Notes: a model not told the origin generated them from the sequence alone. DNA of 64,000 nt from Pleurocapsales cyanobacterium LEGE 06147 (GCA_015207585.1 JADEWQ010000002.1:1-64000); one strand, 5' to 3'. Positions 26,613-35,760 are shown, counted from the first letter of the stretch. Numbers and translations are program-made.

Positions 26613-29570
26613 ATGACTTATACAACATCTTCCATTCAAGAATTTCTTGCTGGCGTTCCCCTCTTGAATCAGTTGCCAACTGATACTGTAGCCGAATTAG
26701 CAGAACGCTTGCAGCCACTGCGCTATCGCCTGGGCGAAATCATTCTGATGCGTGAGAGAATCCCCACACACCTAGTCATTCTCTATCGCGGACAAGCTCG
26801 CCTGCTAGGTTACGATCCCCGGACGAAGAAGCAGGTGACCCTGCAAAAACTAGAACCAGGTGCTATTTTAGGTTGGGTTAGCCTAGTGCGGGGAGTTTAC
26901 AGCGAAACGGTGCTTGCTTCTACAGAAGTTGAAGGTCTAGCATTACCAGCGACCGAGTTTTTTACCTTGCTCGACAAACACCCTACCCTAGCAGCGGTTT
27001 TTCAAGAGTGCTGTGCTCCGATTGAAATTTTTGACTTACTCGGTGCTGAACTGGAGCGCAGAGCAGATGGAGCGGCTCCTCTCAAGAAACTGGCTCTTCA
27101 GGCTTGGCGAGAAGCAGTCGTTTACCACTTCCCCCCAACCGATGCAGGGAAGTTAGATCCCAATCGAATTTGGTTCGTCAGTGGAGGCTCAGTCCCGAAT
27201 CTGCCAGTAGGCAGCCGCCTCAGTTGGGAAAGCGAAGGGCTAACCCTCAAGAAATTAGGTTCAGATTCTGTACGCTTAGTGGGACTTCCGAAATCAATTC
27301 TGTCTGGATCGATAACGACTCTAGGGAAACAAGATGACGATCTTCCTTCCGGAACTTCTGCTCGATCGGAAATTCCCTATGCCAGAGAATATCTACCATC
27401 GCCCCAGTTCTTAATTCCTGCTCGTCAAGGTCAGCACCGGAGCCAAAAATATCCTTACATTCGCGGCAGAGGTCCCTTAAAGGGAACTTTGGCTTGCTTC
27501 GAGATGCTCAGTCAAGCTCTCGGTGTTTCCTTTCATCGAGAGGTGATTCGCAGAGTCTTAGTCAACCAGCAGCAAACCGGAAGGTTTTCGCTTCGATTTG
27601 CTGCTGTCGTAGCCGATTTGATGGGATTGCAAGCTCAGCTACTGAAGATCGGTGCTTCTAGTCTCCCTCAGCTGCCAACGCCAGCTCTAATCCACTGGGA
27701 AGATAGCTTCGCCGTCCTCTACGAAGTCAGTCACAAAGAAGTGGTGCTAGCCGCGCCAGAATCGGGCATCAAATGCCTCAAACTCAGTACTTTTATCGAT
27801 ATCTGGGGTTCTTCCGGTCAAATTCTCCTCCTCAAAGTAGGAGCGAGTACCCCCAAGAAAAAGTTTGGACTTTCTTGGTTTGTCCCAGCTCTGTGGAGCT
27901 ACCGTCGGGTACTGCTGGAAGTCTTGCTTGCTTCCTTTTTTGTCCAACTCTTTGGCTTGGCCAATCCCTTGATGACTCAGGTAATCATCGACAAGGTGAT
28001 TGGTGGCAACAGTCTAGATACCCTGCACGTCTTGGGTATCTTACTGATAGTCGTAGCGATGTTTGAGGCTCTTTTGACCAGTTTGCGCACCTATCTTTTT
28101 TCTGATACCACCAACCGTATTGACCTGTCTCTTGCAACTGAGGCGATCGACCACCTGCTGCGCTTGCCGATGTGCTACTTCGGACGCCGCACCGTCGGAG
28201 AGTTAGCAACACGGGTCAATGAACTGGAGAAAATTCGCCAATTCCTCACTGGCACCGCTCTGACTGTGGTCTTAGATGCGGTCTTTTCCGTCATTTACAT
28301 TACGGTTATGGCGATTTACAGTCCCCAGCTCACCCTCGTGGCTTTAGCTATAGTCCCTCTGTTCGTCTTGCTGACGCTAGTATTTTCTCCGATTTTGCGG
28401 CGTCTGTTAAGGGCTAAGGCCGAGCGCAACGCCGAAACTCATTCTTATCTGGTCGAGGTGCTCAATGGCATTGAAACCGTTAAATCCCAAAACATCGAGC
28501 TGCGATCGCGCCTGTCTTGGCAAGAGCGCTACGCTCGCTATGTCTCAGACGGTTTTAAAACGGTTAAGCTCTCTACAACTGTCGGTTCTCTCAGCGATTT
28601 TCTCAACAAACTCTCTAGTTTATTGGTGCTCTGGGTTGGGGCTTATCTCGTCCTCAAGCATCAATTAACCCTAGGGCAATTAATCGCCTTTCGCATTATT
28701 GCTGGCTACGTTACCAGTCCGCTGCTGCGGCTGTCCCAAATATGGCAAAACTTCCAGGAAACTGCTCTCTCTATCGAGCGCCTGAGCGATATTCTCAATC
28801 ATCCTCAAGAATCACCTAGAGAACAGCATCACAACATCATTATGCCAGTGATTCAAGGAGCTGTGACCTATGAACAGATTTGCTTCCGCTTTCTTCCAGC
28901 AGGTCCTTTGCAACTGAATCAGGTTAACCTCGACATTTCCGCTGGTTCTTTCGTCGGCATTGTCGGGCAAAGTGGCTCGGGCAAAAGCACCTTGACGAAG
29001 CTGTTACCCCGCTTCTACGAACCCAATAGTGGTCGAATTCTCATCGATAACTACGACATTAGTAAAGTCGAACTTTATTCTCTGCGGCGTCAGCTTGGCA
29101 TTGTTCCTCAGAATCCGCTCTTGTTTGAGGGAACGATCTACGAAAATATTGCCCTCAATCACCCAGAAGCCACCAATGAAGAAATTATCGCCGCCGCCAA
29201 AATTGCTGTAGCCCACGATTTTATTATCGACTTACCCAATGGTTATAACACTCAGGTAGGAGAGAGGGGATCGGCTTTGTCTGGAGGACAGCGGCAGCGA
29301 ATTGCGATCGCTCGTACTGTCTTGCAAAATCCACGACTGCTGATCCTAGATGAAGCGACCAGTGCTCTGGACTATGAAACTGAGCAGCAGTTGTGTCGAA
29401 ATCTTGCTGAAGCGTTTTCCGGTCGCACGGTCTTTTTCATTACCCACCGAATGAGCACGATTAAGGACGCCGATCTGATTTTGATGATGTCTCAAGGAAA
29501 AGTGGTGGAAATGGGAACCCATGCAGAATTAATGGCTCTGAAAGGTCGTTATTACTGTCTTTATCACTAA
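26613..29570 (+). CDS. Type I secretion ABC exporter with cNMP and C39-like domains
   Basis: This is a 985-residue HlyB-type exporter. A cyclic-nucleotide-binding-like domain is N-terminal (about 10-150). A C39-like domain follows (about 275-410) in which the catalytic Cys is replaced (GPLKGTLACFEML) and the His is Phe (HWEDSFAVLYE), so it binds rather than cleaves. Membrane helices lie at about 430-700. The ATPase domain has GQSGSGKST, LSGGQRQRIAIAR and LLILDEATSALD. This pattern fits RTX export without leader cleavage, matching the RTX gene upstream. The cNMP domain may gate export by a cyclic nucleotide; this is inference from the family. Confidence 0.93.
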   Translation: MTYTTSSIQEFLAGVPLLNQLPTDTVAELAERLQPLRYRLGEIILMRERIPTHLVILYRGQARLLGYDPRTKKQVTLQKLEPGAILGWVSLVRGVYSETVLASTEVEGLALPATEFFTLLDKHPTLAAVFQECCAPIEIFDLLGAELERRADGAAPLKKLALQAWREAVVYHFPPTDAGKLDPNRIWFVSGGSVPNLPVGSRLSWESEGLTLKKLGSDSVRLVGLPKSILSGSITTLGKQDDDLPSGTSARSEIPYAREYLPSPQFLIPARQGQHRSQKYPYIRGRGPLKGTLACFEMLSQALGVSFHREVIRRVLVNQQQTGRFSLRFAAVVADLMGLQAQLLKIGASSLPQLPTPALIHWEDSFAVLYEVSHKEVVLAAPESGIKCLKLSTFIDIWGSSGQILLLKVGASTPKKKFGLSWFVPALWSYRRVLLEVLLASFFVQLFGLANPLMTQVIIDKVIGGNSLDTLHVLGILLIVVAMFEALLTSLRTYLFSDTTNRIDLSLATEAIDHLLRLPMCYFGRRTVGELATRVNELEKIRQFLTGTALTVVLDAVFSVIYITVMAIYSPQLTLVALAIVPLFVLLTLVFSPILRRLLRAKAERNAETHSYLVEVLNGIETVKSQNIELRSRLSWQERYARYVSDGFKTVKLSTTVGSLSDFLNKLSSLLVLWVGAYLVLKHQLTLGQLIAFRIIAGYVTSPLLRLSQIWQNFQETALSIERLSDILNHPQESPREQHHNIIMPVIQGAVTYEQICFRFLPAGPLQLNQVNLDISAGSFVGIVGQSGSGKSTLTKLLPRFYEPNSGRILIDNYDISKVELYSLRRQLGIVPQNPLLFEGTIYENIALNHPEATNEEIIAAAKIAVAHDFIIDLPNGYNTQVGERGSALSGGQRQRIAIARTVLQNPRLLILDEATSALDYETEQQLCRNLAEAFSGRTVFFITHRMSTIKDADLILMMSQGKVVEMGTHAELMALKGRYYCLYH

Positions 29571-29639
29571 TTTTTATCAATTGATCTCGGATGAAAGGAT
29601 TTGGGATTGAAACATTGAATCAGGAGTCAGAATTCAGTA

Positions 29640-29715
29640 GGGGACGGGACTTACAACGCGCCCTGTCCGTACGACGACAAAGACAGCCCCTCCGAATGGT
29701 CATTCGCCCGTACAG
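29640..29715. repeat. Dispersed GC-rich repeat, variant copy
   Basis: CCGTACGACGACAAAGACAGCCCCTCCGAATGG resembles the constant flanks (GTACGA, ACA(A/G)CCCCTC) of elements at 42127 and 52245, with the middle hairpin shortened. A CGAATG-GT-CATTCG hairpin follows. Confidence 0.5.
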
Positions 29716-29754
29716 GAGTCAGGATGTGGAGGACTTGGGGACTGTCTAGGACTT

Positions 29755-29945
29755 TGGGACTTGGGGAATTGGGGACGAGGGGAGGGTTTATCAACACTGC
29801 CCCCAGTCTCCCCATTCCCCTATTTCCCTAACTCCTTATCTCCTCGTCTCCCCGTCTCCCTTTCACCTCGTCGCCTCGTCTCCCTATTTCCCTAACTCCC
29901 TAATTTCCCATCTCCCCGTCGCCCCGTCTCCCCGTCTTCTTCTTC
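29755..29945. repeat. Pyrimidine-rich low-complexity spacer
   Basis: Degenerate repeats of CCCCGTCTCCC, CCTCGTCTCC and CCCTAACTCC fill this stretch between the exporter and its HlyD gene. No gene is seen from 29571 to 30059. Similar shorter strings lie at 38560-38620 and 39990-40060. Confidence 0.75.
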
Positions 29946-30059
29946 GATAAGCCTTTGAATAGACGTAAGAGCTTGTCAGATTTCAGGTGCAGACGAATAA
30001 ATAAGGTCGATTTTAGGTTATCGCGAATTATTCATTTTACTAAATATAATTGAAACGCC

Positions 30060-31742
30060 ATGAATTACGAGAAATATCGAGCAGAAATTTCTTCCGAAGC
30101 TGCTGAAAACTGCAAATTCAAAGAATCAACCTTAACCGTTCAAAATTCGGTTTCATCTGACACCAAATCTTTCGTCGAAGGTTTAATTCAAGATAGTGAA
30201 TTTGAGCACCCGATTATTCCTTCGCAACCTGCCGTTTTTCTCAAACAACCTGCCATCTGGTCGCGAGCAATTATCTGGGGGATTATGGGAATCACCATTT
30301 TTGGTGTTGCTTGGGCATCTGTAGCCAAAGTTGAGAAAGTGATTCCGGCACAGGGCAAGTTAGAACCCCAAGCTGCTGTCAAAAAAGTTCAAGCACCCGT
30401 TGCTGGTGTAGTCGCAGATGTTTTAATTGACGATGGAGATCTGGTCAAGCCACATGAGGTACTTATTCGGTTTGATATGACAGCTACTAAGGCTCAGTTA
30501 GAGTCTCTCGAACAAATTCGGAAGTCCTTAATTCAGGAAAATCAGTTCTATCGTTTTCATATAGGTTCCTCTCAAACCAGTCAAATAAATACTATCCAAC
30601 TCAAGTTACCTCCAGAAATCTTGCTTTTGATTAAAAATCGAGCCAATTTAGTCGCAGAAAATCAACTTTATCAAATCCAAATGACTGGTTCTGGTTCCAC
30701 TGGGAGAGCAAACCTGACTCTAGAGCAACAATTACGCCTGCGAATGAGCCAAGCTGAATTTGACTCTCGGGTTACTGCTAGCCAGGAAGAAGTTGAGCAA
30801 TTAGCAAAACAACTACAGCAAACCCAAATAGAATTAGCCAACTCTAGAAAGCTTTTGACTAATGACCAGAATAATTTCGTGACTGAACAAAATAATTTAG
30901 CTATTGAACAGCAGATTTTACACAACCTTGAACCTTTAGTCAAAAAAGGAGCAATTGCCCAAATTCAATACCACAGACAAGAACAGGAAGTCGGCAGGCG
31001 TAAAGTGGAGGTAAGCAAGAGCCAAGCTGAGGTTAGTACGCGCCAAGCCGAGGTAAATCGGCTAATTCAGGAACAACAACGGATAAACAGTGAAATAGCT
31101 CAAGCCAAGGCACAATTGACAAACACAATTGCCACGACTAAAACTGAGCTACAGGATAAGATTGCCCTCAATCAACAAAGTATTGCCGACATTGATACTC
31201 AGCTAGGCAAGCAAATTATAGAAAATGATAAAAAAATAGCGGAAATTGCTAGCCAAATCAGTCAAATAAAACAAAATCTAAAATATCAGGAAATCAAGGC
31301 TCCCGTAGCTGGAACAGTTTTTGAACTCAAGGCTTACCCAGGCTTTGTTCCGACTAGCGGTCAAACCGTTCTTGAAATCGTACCTAATGACGCCCTAATT
31401 GCTGAAGTATTTATTCCAAATAAGGATAGGGGTTTTGTTAAAGTAGGGATGGATGTCGATGTCAGAGTTGATTCCTTTGACTTTAGTGAGTTTGGTGATA
31501 TCAACGGCAAGTTAATTTGGATAGGTGCTGATGCCCTCCCGCCGGATGAAATTCATCCTTATTATCGCTTTTCTGCTAAAATTCAGCTAGAAAAGCAGTT
31601 TATCGAAGTTAACGGTCAGGAAACTTCTCTAGAATCAGGTATGTCAGTGAAAGTGAATATTAAGGAGAGAAAGCGTCGGGCTATCACTATTTTTACTGGT
31701 TTCCTGACCAAAAAGTTGGAAAGTCTGCAGCAGTCTAGGTAA
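30060..31742 (+). CDS. HlyD-family membrane-fusion protein
   Basis: The 560-residue adaptor links the ABC exporter to an outer-membrane channel. It has one membrane helix (about 70-90, IIWGIMGITIFGVAWAS), then a lipoyl-like half (GKLEPQAAVKKVQAPVAGVV). A long coiled coil (about 130-410) and the closing segment YQEIKAPVAGTVFELKAYPG lead into the beta-barrel. Length and order are normal. It belongs with the cNMP-domain exporter although 490 bp of repeat DNA intervene. Unlike the adaptor at 19048 it has no extra N-terminal domain. Confidence 0.93.
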   Translation: MNYEKYRAEISSEAAENCKFKESTLTVQNSVSSDTKSFVEGLIQDSEFEHPIIPSQPAVFLKQPAIWSRAIIWGIMGITIFGVAWASVAKVEKVIPAQGKLEPQAAVKKVQAPVAGVVADVLIDDGDLVKPHEVLIRFDMTATKAQLESLEQIRKSLIQENQFYRFHIGSSQTSQINTIQLKLPPEILLLIKNRANLVAENQLYQIQMTGSGSTGRANLTLEQQLRLRMSQAEFDSRVTASQEEVEQLAKQLQQTQIELANSRKLLTNDQNNFVTEQNNLAIEQQILHNLEPLVKKGAIAQIQYHRQEQEVGRRKVEVSKSQAEVSTRQAEVNRLIQEQQRINSEIAQAKAQLTNTIATTKTELQDKIALNQQSIADIDTQLGKQIIENDKKIAEIASQISQIKQNLKYQEIKAPVAGTVFELKAYPGFVPTSGQTVLEIVPNDALIAEVFIPNKDRGFVKVGMDVDVRVDSFDFSEFGDINGKLIWIGADALPPDEIHPYYRFSAKIQLEKQFIEVNGQETSLESGMSVKVNIKERKRRAITIFTGFLTKKLESLQQSR

Positions 31743-31904
31743 AGAATTTGAGTTCATCCGAGAAAGCTTAGTAACGCTGGGCGGAAGTCACTTACTACAA
31801 TGCCTCCCCATGGGGTATAATTCTAAGTCGCGTACAATTTGTCAATTATCTTTTACAAATCATTAATTTAAAGCTATAAGCCTTGTTAATTATAGCTTTG
31901 GAGG

Positions 31905-32355
31905 CTTTTCGCTCAAACTGCGATCGCCGCCACTGCAGATGGCATCCTTTTTCAGCTTAACCTGCACAACCCCAGTCAGACGGTCAAAACAGGAGACAAA
32001 ATCGCTCGGATTGCCCCCAGTCAAACTTTTTTGGCGATCGAGGCTTTAGTTACCGCTCAAGATATTAGTAAAGTTAAGACAGGACAACCAGCACAGGTAA
32101 GAGTATCTGCTTGTCCTTATCCAGACTGATGCCATTTCACCTCCAGGCAATAGTGCTGCTTCTACTGCTCACACAAATTCTGCCAGTCAAAAATTGGCTG
32201 CTGTGGCTGCTTTTTATCAGGTAAAAATTGAGCCAGAAAGCCTTTCTCTTGGTAGAGATAAACACCAGTGTGCGCTCCAACGTTGATATTATTTCTAGGG
32301 AAGAGAGTGTGCTTAAATTTCTACTCAGGAAGGCAAGGCCGATCGCAGACTTATG
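31905..32355 (+). pseudogene. 3' relic of an HlyD gene
   Basis: The DNA matches the end of the adaptor at 19048 (20690-21180). It encodes AQTAIAATADGILFQLNLHN and continues to CPYPD followed by a premature TGA. After small deletions it shows TNSASQKLAAV and FYQVKIEPESLSLG to a TGA at the position of the intact stop. It sits directly before the intact toxin-antitoxin pair, the mirror of the arrangement at 21.2 kb. Confidence 0.9.
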
Positions 32356-32387
32356 ATCTCCATAAGCCCTAAAACAAAAGACTAATT

Positions 32388-32415
32388 AATGTACATTTTT
32401 GCTATTATGTACAAA
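32388..32415 (+). promoter_or_regulatory. Paired TGTACA operators of the toxin-antitoxin unit
   Basis: TGTACA occurs at 32390-32395 and 32408-32413, centres 18 bp apart, just before the antitoxin start. The first is embedded in the palindrome AATGTACATT. Such spaced palindromes fit Phd-type autorepression. The first site is kept in the relic at 21.2 kb. Confidence 0.5.
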
Positions 32416-32435
32416 ATAATCGATAACTATTGCAG

Positions 32436-32699
32436 ATGAAAAGCTACACTCTGACACAAATCCGTAATCAACATGGTGAAGTGTTTGATAAAGCTATAGT
32501 TGAACCAGTGCTAGTCACCAAACAGAAACGACCTAGCCATGTCATTCTCTCAGCAGAAGCTTATCAAAAACTGATCGCCAGACTAGAAGAACTAGAAGAT
32601 TTAAACTTAGGTAGAGCAGCAGAAACCGCACTAAGCCAATCTTCAATGGTGGGAAGTGAAGAATTTACAGCTACTCTAGAGAAACTAGCCAATGGCTAA
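32436..32699 (+). CDS. Phd/YefM-family antitoxin
   Basis: The 87-residue antitoxin starts MKSYTLTQIRNQHGEVFDKA and has the RPSHVILSAEAYQKLIARLE segment of the Phd fold. A disordered C-terminal tail would bind the toxin. A TTG at 32430 is also in frame; the ATG at 32436 fits the family better. Its stop overlaps the toxin start by 8 bp, a typical coupled module. It should repress its own promoter through the TGTACA sites. Confidence 0.88.
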   Translation: MKSYTLTQIRNQHGEVFDKAIVEPVLVTKQKRPSHVILSAEAYQKLIARLEELEDLNLGRAAETALSQSSMVGSEEFTATLEKLANG

Positions 32700-32973
32700 A
32701 CTTGATGGTTTAGAAACGGTTTTAGATTTCTTAAAAGGATTACAACCCAAAATCGCAGCCCAAATTGCTAAAAAAGTATTGTCTTTCAACATTGACCCTT
32801 TACCTACTGATAGTAAACAGTTAAAAGGATATCCTGGTTATTATCGGGTAGATAGTGGTGAGTATCGTATCGTTTATCGGTTCAAACCCAAAGAAGATTT
32901 AGTAGAAGTAATTCTAGTCGGCAAACGTAACGATGACGAAGTATATCAAAAATTAGATCGTTTGTTAGAATAA
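32692..32973 (+). CDS. RelE/ParE-family toxin
   Basis: The 93-residue toxin has PLPTDSKQLKGYPGYYRVDSG and EYRIVYRF, followed by VILVGKRNDDEVY. That is the beta-sheet pattern of RelE-type mRNA interferases. It overlaps the upstream antitoxin. The DNA after the gene, up to the next start codon, is repeated at 21.3-21.6 kb. Confidence 0.9.
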   Translation: MAKLDGLETVLDFLKGLQPKIAAQIAKKVLSFNIDPLPTDSKQLKGYPGYYRVDSGEYRIVYRFKPKEDLVEVILVGKRNDDEVYQKLDRLLE

Positions 32974-33099
32974 CCGCTTATTTTAAAAATCCGCACTTGC
33001 AGAATTAGACTGCAAAGTGGCCAGTGCAGGTGTGAGAAATTTGTTGAAATACAGTTGTGTTCGTCTTTTGTGCAGCATCATTAAGATGATTTTAGTTTA

Positions 33100-33945
33100 A
33101 TGACAACCAATCTCAAAGAATGTCTTTATCACCATCTCACGCAGCTTGTTAGGGAAAGAGATCCCTATGTTGCTTCTGGGGGACATTTCTTTGTCCGACA
33201 ATACCTTTATCAACAGTTAGGGCAATGGGGTACGGTGGAAACCCATGAATTTACTGTTAGAGGCAAAACCCATCAAAATTTGATCCTTAATCTTCCCAGT
33301 AATAATAAAAAAAAATTGCACCCAATTTTAATTGGAGCGCATTATGATGCAGTTCCGGGAACCCCAGGGGCAGATGACAACGCTACCGGAGTAGCTGGGT
33401 TATTGGAGTTAGCCCGAGCTTTTGCTGCCAAACCGCCTAAATACTCAATTCGTCTAGTCGCTTTTGACATGGAAGAATATGGTATGTTGGGCAGTACTGC
33501 TTATGCTGCTTATCTCAAACAACAAAAGCAACCCCTAAAGTTAATGCTGTCTCTAGAAATGCTGGGATATTACAATGTTTCTCCTCATTCTCAAAGCTAT
33601 CCAGCAGGATTAAAATACTTTTATCCCGATCGCGGTAACTTTATTGCTTTGATAGGGAACTTAGTTACAATTCCCGAACTAATTCGTCTCAGCGGCATTA
33701 TCCGTCAGCAAGGAACTCCCTGTGAGTGGTTGCCCGTTCCCAACAGTGGTAAATTATTACCTCAAACTCGATTGAGCGATCACAGTCCTTTTTGGGACAG
33801 GGGATATCGTGCTCTAATGGTCACGGATACGGCTTTTTTGCGCAATCCTCATTATCATCAACCCAGCGATACGTTAGAAACTATTGACTTAGATTTTCTT
33901 GCGGGGGTTTGTCAGGGGTTAATTGCAGGAATTTATTCTTTGTAA
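33100..33945 (+). CDS. M28-family metallopeptidase
   Basis: The 281-residue zinc peptidase probably removes amino acids from peptide ends. Metal ligands are in GAHYDAVPGTPGADDNATG (His and Asp), DMEEYGMLGS (Glu pair) and near HYHQPSDTLE (His). No signal peptide is seen, so it is probably cytoplasmic. The duplicated segment of the island ends exactly at its start codon, so its 5' leader came with that duplication. Whether it acts on the exported peptides is unknown. Confidence 0.88.
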   Translation: MTTNLKECLYHHLTQLVRERDPYVASGGHFFVRQYLYQQLGQWGTVETHEFTVRGKTHQNLILNLPSNNKKKLHPILIGAHYDAVPGTPGADDNATGVAGLLELARAFAAKPPKYSIRLVAFDMEEYGMLGSTAYAAYLKQQKQPLKLMLSLEMLGYYNVSPHSQSYPAGLKYFYPDRGNFIALIGNLVTIPELIRLSGIIRQQGTPCEWLPVPNSGKLLPQTRLSDHSPFWDRGYRALMVTDTAFLRNPHYHQPSDTLETIDLDFLAGVCQGLIAGIYSL

Positions 33946-33949
33946 AGAA

Positions 33950-34485
33950 ATTTTAGAGTAAAAAGAAAACTGCAATATTTTACTTTGATGGGCTAAGAGA
34001 AGAGCTAACGCCGCACCTAACAAGGCAACTGCTGCAAGGGAAATGGGGACTGGGAGCGATTCGCCAATTGCAAAAAAGATCAAAACAAACGCAACAATTA
34101 ACATCCCTATCATTAAAACTTTAGGATGATTGATTTGAGGGTGAGGTAATTGACCTAATTTTCAAATTTGGTGCGCCATATCTGAGAAAATATAGCAGGA
34201 GTCAGAAAGACCTTCGGTAGTCGCTATGGACCCTTCGGGAGCGCGTACAGAAGTATAATTCTTAAACTGCAATGATTTGGGCTATTCAATGTGTCCTAAT
34301 CTTTTTGACTACCGCTATATAAAAGGACATAAGCTTAAAACCGTTAGGACAGCGATCGCACCTCCCAAACTCAATCGAGAAAGATAATCTAGAAAACTAA
34401 TATTAATAGAATCTCCAACTATAAACTTCGCTGAATCGCCTACTAAAGTTAATAATCCCGCACTATTGGCAACGAACTAATAATT
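33950..34485 (-). pseudogene. Decayed SLC13/ArsB-type permease
   Basis: Two minus-strand stretches match the second half of ArsB/NhaD-like permeases in the right order. The first, about 34340-34470, encodes SAGLLTLVGDSAKFIVGDS and then SFLDYLSRLSLGGAIAV. The second, about 33960-34160, encodes HPKVLMIGMLIVAFVLIFF and then SLAAVALLGAALALLLAH. Neither has a full reading frame, and a repeat-like stretch lies between them. The rest of the gene is gone. Confidence 0.8.
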
Positions 34486-34535
34486 AGCTGAAGAGTTAAT
34501 AACTAAGTATAAGAAAATCTCGAAAAAATTATTCT

Positions 34536-35021
34536 TCAACTTTCTTTTTCTTTAGTTGACCGAGCTTGTTCTTTGAGCTCGTTATTTTGTGGATTATTTA
34601 TGCAGATTCCTCTATATTTTAGATTAGCTTTAGGTAAAGGTGCAGGAATTGGCTGATAGTTGGGTTTTTTCCAAGAAATTCCGCGATATTTACCTACTAT
34701 TGAATCTCCATTCTCTTTAACTGAAGAATTACTAGACTCGTCGCTGACTAGTTCATTTTCTTCTCTCTTTTTTGGTTCCTCACTTTCGGAAATATTTGCC
34801 TTCTCTACTTTAAACCAGAATTTCTGACTCCAAGCGATAACCAGAACGAGAATCAAAAGTTGAAGCTCCCAGGGAGCTAAAATCAAACTTAAAACAAGAG
34901 TAAAAACAGTTACTGCTCCTGTAAGGTAAGAAATCTCTGCATCCGAATTATGAGTGATATAGAAGGCTACTAAAGCAGTTAATAGCGGAATCAGAAAGAT
35001 CCAATGTATCTCAATAGTCAT
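34536..35021 (-). CDS. Membrane protein with two DUF4278-like YRG motifs
   Basis: This 161-residue protein has three hydrophobic segments in the first 70 residues, ending LILVLVIAWSQKFWF. A charged linker and two short motifs, GKYRGISW and LKYRGICI, follow. These resemble the L-x-YRG-x-x-Y core of the small cyanobacterial DUF4278 domain. The ATG at 35021 is chosen over a TTG at 35027. It is alone on its strand, 180 bp from mntP. The function is unknown. Confidence 0.65.
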   Translation of the reverse strand: MTIEIHWIFLIPLLTALVAFYITHNSDAEISYLTGAVTVFTLVLSLILAPWELQLLILVLVIAWSQKFWFKVEKANISESEEPKKREENELVSDESSNSSVKENGDSIVGKYRGISWKKPNYQPIPAPLPKANLKYRGICINNPQNNELKEQARSTKEKES

Positions 35022-35202
35022 ATGCAAGAACCAAAGTAAAGATAGCTATTCAAGATAAGTATCTTGGAGATAGCCATGAATATTTTGATATATCAGTATC
35101 ATATATCTTAGTCTTTACCTGATACCCAATCCGTAACACCTAATATCTTTACTCGAACGAGGCGTCCTCGCTCAATTTAAAAATACGTTAAATTCTCTGA
35201 GT

Positions 35203-35760
35203 TTAAGTCAGATGGGAAAATAAAATTTTAATACCAATAAAAATTAAAATCGCCCCGCCAATCATTTCTGTTTTAAACTTACACAAACTTCCCCATTTGT
35301 GTCCGAGATAAACACTAATAAATGACAGCCAAAAGGTAACGATACCGATTAGAGCAGCATCAGACAAAATTGAAGATTTTAGTAAAGATAAACTTAAACC
35401 AACAGCTAATGCATCAAGACTAGTAGCAATAGCCAATCCGAGAAGAGTATAAGTATCTAAAGGATTAAACTTTGTATCTTCGGTTTCTTCTTGGAGCGAC
35501 TGATAAATCATTTTGCCGCCAATAAAACTCAGTAAAGCAAAGGCAATCCAACTATCTATTCCTGAAAGTAAATCTCGAAAACTCAGTCCGGCTAACCAGC
35601 CAATTAAAGGCATTAACATTTGAAAAACGCCGAAGAAAAGAGCTATTTTAACTGCCTTATTGAGTTTAATATGCTTGATTGTTAAGCCACTAGTGAGAGA
35701 AACAGCGCAAGCATCTGCTGCTAGTCCTACACCCATTAATGTAGTATTAATTATTTCCAT
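35203..35760 (-). CDS. mntP: Manganese efflux pump MntP
   Basis: The 185-residue protein has six membrane helices and the two conserved MntP repeats GVGLAADACAVSLTSG and LAIATSLDALAVGLSL, each with the Asp used for Mn export across the inner membrane. Length is normal. The ATG at 35760 begins MEIINTTLMG. The upstream 300 bp contain no Mn riboswitch that I can recognise. Confidence 0.93.
   Translation of the reverse strand: MEIINTTLMGVGLAADACAVSLTSGLTIKHIKLNKAVKIALFFGVFQMLMPLIGWLAGLSFRDLLSGIDSWIAFALLSFIGGKMIYQSLQEETEDTKFNPLDTYTLLGLAIATSLDALAVGLSLSLLKSSILSDAALIGIVTFWLSFISVYLGHKWGSLCKFKTEMIGGAILIFIGIKILFSHLT

Noticed and set aside
26613-29570. The second exporter as a leader-cleaving C39 transporter
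   Set aside because: The catalytic Cys and His positions are replaced (GPLKGTLAC; EDSFAVL), so the domain should not be a protease.
33919-34113. A 64-residue hydrophobic minus-strand frame as a small membrane gene
   Set aside because: It overlaps the peptidase end and extends upstream in frame without a start. Its sequence is an internal piece of a larger permease, so I call it a pseudogene fragment.
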